Shown here one piece after another: positions 43,733 to 49,121 of a stretch of 49,121 bases of DNA (position 1 is the first letter of the stretch; each line of letters opens with the position of its first letter). Below the pieces are notes generated by a model that had not been told where the DNA came from, did no database searches, and worked only from the letters and a program-made list of their open reading frames with translations. The position numbers were made by a program, and so were the translations under genes. The stretch covers positions 1 through 49,121 of the forward strand of contig CAKZPK010000506.1 in the NCBI GenBank assembly GCA_937139035.1. The letters run 5' to 3'. The stretch comes from an uncultured Crocinitomix sp. Its GTDB lineage: Bacteria; Bacteroidota; Bacteroidia; Flavobacteriales_D; Crocinitomicaceae.

Positions 43733-44767
43733 ATGGGTTTAATAGAAAAAATAGAAGAAATTAAAGCTGAGATGAGCCAAGCAAAGGTGAAATCAGCTGA
43801 AGAGTTAGAAGCTTTTCGTATTCAGTTTTTAGGATCAAAAAACATCATTAAAGGACTTTATCAGGAGCTAAAAGAGGTTCCAAATGAGCTAAAGAAGGAT
43901 TTTGGTCAAAAAATTAATGCTTTAAAGCAAGAAAGTGAAAAAGCTTTTGAGCAATTTAAAGCAAGTGTTGGCGGCGGAGCAAAAAAATCTGCTTCAAGCC
44001 AAGTTGATTTAACAAGACCGGCTGAAGAAATAGCACTAGGTTCGCGTCACCCATTGGCGGTGGTTCGAAATGAGATTATTGAAATATTTAATCGGATTGG
44101 CTATACCGTTTCTGAAGGACCAGAAATTGAGGATGATTGGCATAATTTTTCAGCACTGAACTTTCCACCTGAGCATCCAGCAAGAGATATGCAGGATACA
44201 TTTTTCATTGAAAAAGGTGAAAACGATATGGCATTGCGTACGCATACATCATCTGTTCAGGTACGTGTTATGGAAGGAAGCAAACCACCAATTCGGACAA
44301 TTTCTCCGGGGCGTGTTTATCGTAATGAAGCAATTTCTGCTCGTGCACATTGTTTCTTTCACCAAGTTGAAGGATTATATGTAGATAAAGGAGTTTCATT
44401 CGCAGATTTAAAGCAAACATTAGATTACTTTTCTAAAGAAATGTTTGGTGAAAAAGCGAAGATTAGGTTGCGTCCTTCTTACTTTCCGTTTACTGAACCA
44501 AGTGCTGAGGTAGATGTTTCTTGCACTATTTGTAATGGTAAAGGTTGCAACGTTTGTAAATATACTGGTTGGTTAGAAATTTTGGGTTGCGGTATGGTAG
44601 ACCCGGCTGTATTAGAATCAGCAAATATAGATAGTAATGTGTATTCTGGATTTGCATTTGGAATGGGTGTAGAAAGAATTGCTCAGCTAAAATATCGCGT
44701 GGGTGATTTACGTTTATACTCTGAAAATGATGTCCGGTTTTTAGATCAATTTAAATCAGCGTTTTAA
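43733..44767 (+). CDS. pheS: Phenylalanine-tRNA ligase, alpha subunit
   Basis: The 344-aa protein has an N-terminal coiled coil (about 1-85) that contacts tRNA, then the class II synthetase core. Motifs: GSRHPLAVVRNEIIEIFNRI, PEIEDDWHNFSALNFPPEHP, RDMQDTFFIE (motif 1/2 region), YRNEAISARAHCFFHQVEGL, PSYFPFTEPSAEVDVSC, and GFAFGMGVERIAQLKY (motif 3). The cysteine cluster CTICNGKGCNVCKYTGW is usual in bacterial PheS. It charges tRNA-Phe with PheT, whose gene is not in the window. ytxJ starts at the last base of its stop codon, so the two are translationally coupled. Confidence 0.97.
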   Translation: MGLIEKIEEIKAEMSQAKVKSAEELEAFRIQFLGSKNIIKGLYQELKEVPNELKKDFGQKINALKQESEKAFEQFKASVGGGAKKSASSQVDLTRPAEEIALGSRHPLAVVRNEIIEIFNRIGYTVSEGPEIEDDWHNFSALNFPPEHPARDMQDTFFIEKGENDMALRTHTSSVQVRVMEGSKPPIRTISPGRVYRNEAISARAHCFFHQVEGLYVDKGVSFADLKQTLDYFSKEMFGEKAKIRLRPSYFPFTEPSAEVDVSCTICNGKGCNVCKYTGWLEILGCGMVDPAVLESANIDSNVYSGFAFGMGVERIAQLKYRVGDLRLYSENDVRFLDQFKSAF

Positions 44768-45150
44768 TGGGGTTTTTTGGATTCGGAAGTAAAAGATCAG
44801 AGGAAAAGTCAAGTGTTAATTGGTTTCGCCTAAATACAGGTGAAGATTTGGATCAATTGATCCAAAAGGAGTCTTTTGAAAAACCTGTAATGTTGTTTAA
44901 GCATAGCACAAGATGCTCTATTAGTTCCATGGCTTTAAGCCGCTTGGAAAACTATTGGGATATTGATGAAGAAGCTTTGCAACCTGTTTATTTGGACTTA
45001 ATTGCTAATCGAGATATTTCAAATAAAATAGCGGCAGATTTGAGAGTAACACATCAGTCACCGCAAATTTTAATCGTAAAAAACGGAAAATGCATTTACC
45101 AAGCATCACATAATCAAATTGATGTAGAAGACATAAAACAAAACTTATGA
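44767..45150 (+). CDS. ytxJ: YtxJ-like thioredoxin-fold protein (bacillithiol system)
   Basis: The 127-aa protein has a thioredoxin fold with a lone active-site Cys50 in MLFKHSTRCSISSMALSRLE, then HQSPQILIVKNGKCIYQASH, which contains the cis-Pro. This is the pattern of YtxJ, a monothiol bacilliredoxin-like protein in bacillithiol-using bacteria, a group that includes many Bacteroidetes. It should be cytoplasmic and reduce mixed disulfides of bacillithiol. Its start overlaps the pheS stop by 1 nt and its stop overlaps the next start by 4 nt. Confidence 0.85.
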   Translation: MGFFGFGSKRSEEKSSVNWFRLNTGEDLDQLIQKESFEKPVMLFKHSTRCSISSMALSRLENYWDIDEEALQPVYLDLIANRDISNKIAADLRVTHQSPQILIVKNGKCIYQASHNQIDVEDIKQNL

Positions 45151-45872
45151 TAAAGGCCATAATCATTGATGATATACCAGAAGCAAGAACAGTTTTAAAA
45201 GCAGATCTTGAAAACTATTGTGTTAATATTAGTGTTGTTGGTGAGGCCGAAGGTGTGGTTTCTGGAGCAAAAGTGATTAAGGAGTTAAAACCAGATTTGG
45301 TTTTTTTGGATATTCAAATGCAAGACGGAACAGGTTTTGACCTATTGGAGATTCTACCTGAAAAGGATTTTAAATTGATTTTCACAACTGCCTCAGATGA
45401 ATTTGCTGTAAAAGCATTTAAGTTTAGTGCTGTTGATTATTTATTAAAGCCCATTGATCCAGATGAGTTAATGGACGCGGTTAGCAAAGTTGAGCAGCAA
45501 GATAAACCTGCTGAGCGCATTGGATTATTAAAAGAAAACTTTGATCAGCCTAAACGAATTGCGCTCAATACATTAGATAAAATACATATTGTTGAAGTAG
45601 CGGAAATTTTGCGCTGCGAATCCAATATTAATTATACCATGTTTTACTTTTTAGACGGAACTAAATTGTTAGTTACTAAAACGCTAAAAGAGTTTGACAA
45701 ACTTTTAACGGATCATTATTTTATTCGTGTGCACCAGTCACATTTGGTAAATGCAAGATTTATCAAAGAATTCACCAAGTCTGACGGATACATTATTATG
45801 AAAGATGGTACCAAAGTGCCTGTGTCTACAAGAAAAAAACAGGTGTTAATGGAAATGATCCAAAACTTTTAA
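45147..45872 (+). CDS. LytTR-family DNA-binding response regulator
   Basis: The 241-aa protein has a receiver domain at about 1-120 (acidic Asp8-Asp9, phospho-acceptor Asp55 in LVFLDIQMQDGTGFDLLEIL, Lys in VDYLLKPIDP). A LytTR DNA-binding domain at about 135-241 includes IHIVEVAEILRCESNINYTM, IRVHQSHLVNARFIKEFTKS, and MKDGTKVPVSTRKK. The 4-bp ATGA overlap with ytxJ indicates one transcript. No kinase gene lies nearby, so its sensor is elsewhere. It resembles the regulator at 28315 in domain order but is clearly a different paralogue. Confidence 0.94.
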   Translation: MIKAIIIDDIPEARTVLKADLENYCVNISVVGEAEGVVSGAKVIKELKPDLVFLDIQMQDGTGFDLLEILPEKDFKLIFTTASDEFAVKAFKFSAVDYLLKPIDPDELMDAVSKVEQQDKPAERIGLLKENFDQPKRIALNTLDKIHIVEVAEILRCESNINYTMFYFLDGTKLLVTKTLKEFDKLLTDHYFIRVHQSHLVNARFIKEFTKSDGYIIMKDGTKVPVSTRKKQVLMEMIQNF

Positions 45873-45880
45873 TCCCAAAG

Positions 45881-46963
45881 ATGAAGAAATTTTTGCCTTT
45901 ATTGATTTTTGTTGTTGCTGCGGCATTTGTTTTGGTGCAGTGCAATGGCGAAAGTCCAGAAGATGACCCAATCGATAGACCGATAAACAATGTGGTGCCA
46001 GCTCAATTAACTTCACCGTCAAATGAGGGGCAATACACCATTGGTGATTCTGTTGAGGTGGCTATTAAGATTAATGAATCGGAAGGAATTTCGGATCTTG
46101 AATTGATTGTCAACGATACTGTTTATTTAGGAAACCTATCCGTAGAAGATCAAACAATTTGGATAACTACAGACAGTTTAACCAAAGTTGGATGGACTAA
46201 AATTTTATTGTCTTATACAGATGCTGATGGTAAAAAGCGATCAGATTATCGTAAAGTTGTATTCTTCAGTAATATTTTACCCGCAACTCTTAACGCAACA
46301 ATTGTAAACACATATCCGCATATAAAAGGTTCATATACACAAGGGCTAGAGTTTTATGAAGGAAAATTGTTTGAAGGAACGGGACAATATAATCGCTCAG
46401 TATTAGCAGAGGTTGATTTAACTACAGGAACGCAAATAAGAAAACATGATTTAGATGGGTCAATTTTTGGAGAGGGAATAACAATTTTAAATGATACTAT
46501 TTATCAAATCACTTATCGTGCACAAACTTGCTATATGTATGATATGTCATTCAATCAAATTGGACAATTCAATTATGATGGCGAAGGTTGGGGGCTTTGT
46601 AATGATGGTGAAAACCTAATAATGTCAAATGGTGATTCAGAAATTGTTTGGAGAAACCCGCAAACATTTGCAATTGTAAAATCAATAGAGGTCTTTGATG
46701 ATGACCAATCTGTTGAGCAATTGAACGAGCTAGAATTAATTAATGGGCGCCTATTCTCAAACATTTATAGAGACACGAAAATTGCAGAAATAGATACGGC
46801 AACGGGTAAAGTATTATCTTATATCTACTGTCAAAATTTAGTGACAGATGCCAGTGATGTTGGAAATGATGTTTTAAATGGAATAGCGCATAATCCTGCA
46901 ACAGGAAAAACCTATGTTACAGGTAAATTATGGCCAAAACTCTACGAAGTTAAATTTGAATAA
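45881..46963 (+). CDS. Lipoprotein glutaminyl-peptide cyclotransferase
   Basis: The 360-aa protein begins with a lipoprotein signal (KKFLPLLIFVVAAAFVLVQC, Cys21) and an N-terminal Ig-like domain (about 35-135). Residues ~140-360 are the five-bladed propeller glutaminyl cyclase (PF05096-like): YPHIKGSYTQGLEFYEGKLF, GTGQYNRSVLAEVDLTTG, GEGITILNDTIYQITYRAQT, FNYDGEGWGLCNDGENLIMS, NELELINGRLFSNIYRDTKI, and VLNGIAHNPATGKTYVTGKL. It converts N-terminal Gln of exported proteins to pyroglutamate, probably in the periplasm on the inner or outer membrane. It sits 8 bp after the LytTR gene and 1 nt overlaps rsmI. Confidence 0.9.
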   Translation: MKKFLPLLIFVVAAAFVLVQCNGESPEDDPIDRPINNVVPAQLTSPSNEGQYTIGDSVEVAIKINESEGISDLELIVNDTVYLGNLSVEDQTIWITTDSLTKVGWTKILLSYTDADGKKRSDYRKVVFFSNILPATLNATIVNTYPHIKGSYTQGLEFYEGKLFEGTGQYNRSVLAEVDLTTGTQIRKHDLDGSIFGEGITILNDTIYQITYRAQTCYMYDMSFNQIGQFNYDGEGWGLCNDGENLIMSNGDSEIVWRNPQTFAIVKSIEVFDDDQSVEQLNELELINGRLFSNIYRDTKIAEIDTATGKVLSYIYCQNLVTDASDVGNDVLNGIAHNPATGKTYVTGKLWPKLYEVKFE

Positions 46964-47637
46964 TGAGTAAACTAATCGTAGTACCTACACCAATTGGCAA
47001 CTTAGAGGACATGACCTTTAGAGCCATTCGTATTTTAAAAGAAGCGGATGCTGTATTGGCCGAAGATACTAGAACCACTGTCAAATTATTTCAAAAGTTT
47101 GAAATTGAAAACAAACTCATTTCACATCACTTAAATAATGAGCATAAAACGGTTGATCGCATTGTAAATGAATTAGAAAGTGGTTTAACTTATGCACTTG
47201 TTTCAGATGCTGGAACACCTGCAATTTCAGATCCTGGTTTTTTATTAGTGCGTGAATGTGTGCGTAGAGGAATTGAGGTAGAATGTTTACCGGGACCAAC
47301 AGCATTTGTTCCGGCTTTAGTTAATTCTGGTTTTCCATGCGAAAAATTCGTTTATGAAGGGTTTCTGCCCACAAAAAAGGGACGCCAAACACGAATCATG
47401 CAAATTGCAGAAGAACAGCGCACAGTTGTTTTATACGAATCTCCACACCGTATTTTAAAAGCACTAAAACAGTTTCAAGAACATTTTGAGGCAGATAGAC
47501 AAATATCAATTTCCCGCGAAATTTCTAAAAAGTTTGAAGAAACTGTGAGAGGAACAACTGAAGAGTTGTTAAATCACTTTACCAATAATCCAATTAAAGG
47601 AGAATTTGTGGTGGTGGTTGAGGGGAAAGCCAAGTGA
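46963..47637 (+). CDS. rsmI: 16S rRNA (cytidine-1402-2'-O)-methyltransferase
   Basis: The 224-aa protein has the RsmI hallmarks: LIVVPTPIGNLEDMTFRAIR, LAEDTRTTVKLFQKFEIENK, SDAGTPAISDPGFLLVRECV, CLPGPTAFVPALVNSGFPCE, and VYEGFLPTKKGRQTRIMQIA. The tetrapyrrole-methylase fold binds S-adenosylmethionine and methylates the ribose of C1402 in the ribosomal P site. It is shorter than E. coli RsmI (286) because it lacks the C-terminal extension, as is common in this phylum. Its ATG uses the last base of the cyclotransferase stop. Confidence 0.95.
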   Translation: MSKLIVVPTPIGNLEDMTFRAIRILKEADAVLAEDTRTTVKLFQKFEIENKLISHHLNNEHKTVDRIVNELESGLTYALVSDAGTPAISDPGFLLVRECVRRGIEVECLPGPTAFVPALVNSGFPCEKFVYEGFLPTKKGRQTRIMQIAEEQRTVVLYESPHRILKALKQFQEHFEADRQISISREISKKFEETVRGTTEELLNHFTNNPIKGEFVVVVEGKAK

Positions 47638-47658
47638 ATAATCACTTAAACTTTAAAC

Positions 47659-48150
47659 ATGAGAATTTATTGGATTAAAGATCTCGCATCAGGATGTATT
47701 GGTATGATGTCTCGTCCTCGTGGGAATGATTGGTTATCGGATGAAATATCGTACCTAAGAGGATGTGGAGTAGATCATGTGGTTTCTTTATTAGAATCTC
47801 ATGAAATTGATGAGTTAGAGCTTGAATTAGAACAAGAATTTTGCTCACAAAATGAGATTGAATTTACAAATTTTCCAATTGCAGACTGTGAAGTACCAAA
47901 AAGTAAAATTGAATTCAACGAGTTAATTAAGAAACTTGTTTTAGAAATTAATAATGGACGAAAAATTATTGTGCATTGCAGAATGGGAATAGGGAGAACT
48001 TCAACAGTTGTGGCAGCTATACTTATACAATTAGGAGAGCAGCAGTCTAATGTTTTTGAATATATTAGTACAATAAGAACTTTAGAAGTTCCTGATACAA
48101 AAAAGCAAAAAGATTGGGTGCTCAGCAATTGTCTCAATTCAAACATCTAA
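47659..48150 (+). CDS. Dual-specificity/tyrosine phosphatase-like protein
   Basis: The 163-aa cytoplasmic protein has the Cys-based phosphatase loop HCRMGIGRTS with nucleophile Cys107 and Arg113. FTNFPIADCEVP supplies Asp76, the likely general acid. The N-terminal segment IKDLASGCIGMMSRPRGNDW resembles bacterial phosphatase/kinase-domain-linked family members. It could act on phosphotyrosine, phosphoserine, inositol phosphate or RNA 5' ends, and no substrate is indicated. It lies 21 bp after rsmI and 18 bp before the oxidoreductase gene. Confidence 0.9.
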   Translation: MRIYWIKDLASGCIGMMSRPRGNDWLSDEISYLRGCGVDHVVSLLESHEIDELELELEQEFCSQNEIEFTNFPIADCEVPKSKIEFNELIKKLVLEINNGRKIIVHCRMGIGRTSTVVAAILIQLGEQQSNVFEYISTIRTLEVPDTKKQKDWVLSNCLNSNI

Positions 48151-48168
48151 TTTTATCCTGAATAAGAA

Positions 48169-49121
48169 ATGAGTATGCAAGCAATTTACTTAGTAAAAAA
48201 TGGCGAAGCTTCATCCGCCTTTGAATTACGTGATCATAAAATTCCAGCCCCACAAGCTAAAGAAGTTCGAATTAAAGTAGAGGCATTTGGTTTGAATTAT
48301 GCAGATGTTATGGCGCGTAATGGTTTATACCGTGAAGCACCAACATTACCATCCGTAATTGGTTACGAAGTGGTAGGTGTAATCGATCAAGCCGGCACAG
48401 ATATGGATGATGATTTAATTGGAAAACGAGTGGTAGCTTTTACACGTTTTGGAGGCTATTCTCAGTATGCCATTACAAAAAATTTTGCTTTTACTGTTAT
48501 TGATGATCTAGATGCTGGCAAGGCGTTAAGTATTGCTACACAATATGTCACAGCCTATTATATGGCTAATTACGTTACTAATTTTTTTGAAGGAGATCGG
48601 GTTTTAATTCATGCGGGAGCAGGTGGAGTTGGAACGGCGTTAATTCAATTGTGTAAACTAAAAGGTTGTGAGGTATTTGCAACTGCAGGTTCGCAAGAAA
48701 AATTGGATTATATGAAAAGCCACGGAGCAGATCATGTCATTAATTATCGTAGTTCAGATTATGAAACGGAAGTGCAAAAACTGCTCGGTAACGAGCGTTT
48801 AGATGCTACATTCAATCCAATAGCGGGATCAACGTTTAAAAAGGATTTTAAGTTAATGGGGTCAGGAGGCCGTATTATTTTATTCGGTGGTTCAGAACGT
48901 TCGGGTAAAAAATGGGGAATTTTTTCTACACTCAACTTTGTGCGTAAAATGGGACTGGTATTACCTATCGGAACTATGATGCGTTCAAAATCTATCATTG
49001 GGGTGAACATGCTTAAAATTGGAGATAACCGTCCGCAAGTTTTGCAACGCTGCATGAATGAAGTAGCTAAAATGGTAATTGACGGTGAGGTTAATCCGCA
49101 TGTTGGTGGAAGATATGATGT
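48169..49121 (+). CDS. Zinc-free quinone oxidoreductase-like dehydrogenase (C-terminus beyond the window)
   Basis: The start is ATG 48169 (MSMQAIYLVKNGEASS); an ATG two codons later is also possible. 317 codons are visible and the frame is open at the right edge. It has a GroES-like domain (GLNYADVMARNGLYREAPTL) and a Rossmann domain (VLIHAGAGGVGTALIQLCKL, AGSQEKLDYMKSHGADHVIN). The zinc-site GHE of alcohol dehydrogenases is GYE here, and the structural zinc cysteines are missing, as in NADPH:quinone reductase and VAT-1-like members of the MDR family. It is a cytoplasmic NADPH-dependent enzyme with an unknown substrate. Confidence 0.9.
   Translation, partial: MSMQAIYLVKNGEASSAFELRDHKIPAPQAKEVRIKVEAFGLNYADVMARNGLYREAPTLPSVIGYEVVGVIDQAGTDMDDDLIGKRVVAFTRFGGYSQYAITKNFAFTVIDDLDAGKALSIATQYVTAYYMANYVTNFFEGDRVLIHAGAGGVGTALIQLCKLKGCEVFATAGSQEKLDYMKSHGADHVINYRSSDYETEVQKLLGNERLDATFNPIAGSTFKKDFKLMGSGGRIILFGGSERSGKKWGIFSTLNFVRKMGLVLPIGTMMRSKSIIGVNMLKIGDNRPQVLQRCMNEVAKMVIDGEVNPHVGGRYD

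Noticed and set aside
48759-49055. Minus-strand frame of 98 codons
   Set aside because: It is antisense to the quinone oxidoreductase gene, whose Rossmann motifs are unambiguous.
1-49121. tRNA, rRNA, insertion sequence or prophage genes
   Set aside because: I saw no cloverleaf with a TTC-type arm, no rRNA core sequence, no transposase or integrase motif, and no terminal repeats flanking a gene.

Overview
The window is AT-rich DNA that I assign to the Bacteroidetes, most likely Flavobacteriales. A Crocinitomicaceae/Fluviicola-like genome is my guess from gene content, not something proven here. The signs are type B type IX secretion (T9SS) C-terminal domains, PorP/SprF partners, SprB repeats, GldH, RicT, bacillithiol-type YtxJ, TAnnTTTG promoter elements without Shine-Dalgarno sites, and signal peptides followed by Gln. 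I saw no tRNA, rRNA, CRISPR array, IS element or prophage.

Region 1 (1-9618, minus strand) is a surface-protein locus: a 421-aa protein with a T9SS type B sorting domain, a PorP/SprF outer-membrane protein, and the first 2433 codons of a giant SprB-repeat protein that runs off the left edge. Region 2 (9850-17125) is housekeeping: pepT, a class V aminotransferase, a secreted glutathione peroxidase, etfBA, a bifunctional-nuclease-family protein with a UVR tail, and a CNT nucleoside transporter whose reading frame begins with a lipoprotein-type signal and a lipocalin-like domain, apparently from a non-ATG codon. Region 3 (17126-28095) is a second surface locus: a 371-bp leader rich in inverted repeats, a 2435-aa Asp-rich protein with a 457-residue higher-order tandem duplication and a type B sorting domain, a PorP/SprF protein, and a PorE-like OmpA-family protein.

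Region 4 (28315-32446) is the most interesting. A LytTR response regulator and an Hpt protein (plus strand) converge on a tight minus-strand operon: coiled-coil protein, putative longin/roadblock-like protein, Ras-like small GTPase, membrane-free histidine kinase, and single-domain receiver. All four parts of a multistep phosphorelay sit beside a small-GTPase module. This is my candidate for an undescribed system.

Region 5 (32608-43524) holds small hypotheticals, a tandem universal stress protein, an EamA transporter, a secreted coiled-coil protein, holB, a lipoprotein phosphoesterase, ricT overlapping gldH, an acyltransferase, an orphan BlaI-type repressor, a SUFU-domain protein and two tandem paralogous surface lipoproteins. 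Region 6 (43733-49121) is a compact plus-strand run: pheS, ytxJ, a LytTR regulator, a glutaminyl cyclase lipoprotein, rsmI, a tyrosine-phosphatase-like protein and a truncated quinone oxidoreductase.

The genes connect through export. The T9SS substrates, their PorP/SprF partners and GldH serve surface display or gliding, and the glutaminyl cyclase fits the Gln found at position +1 of seven predicted secreted proteins here.
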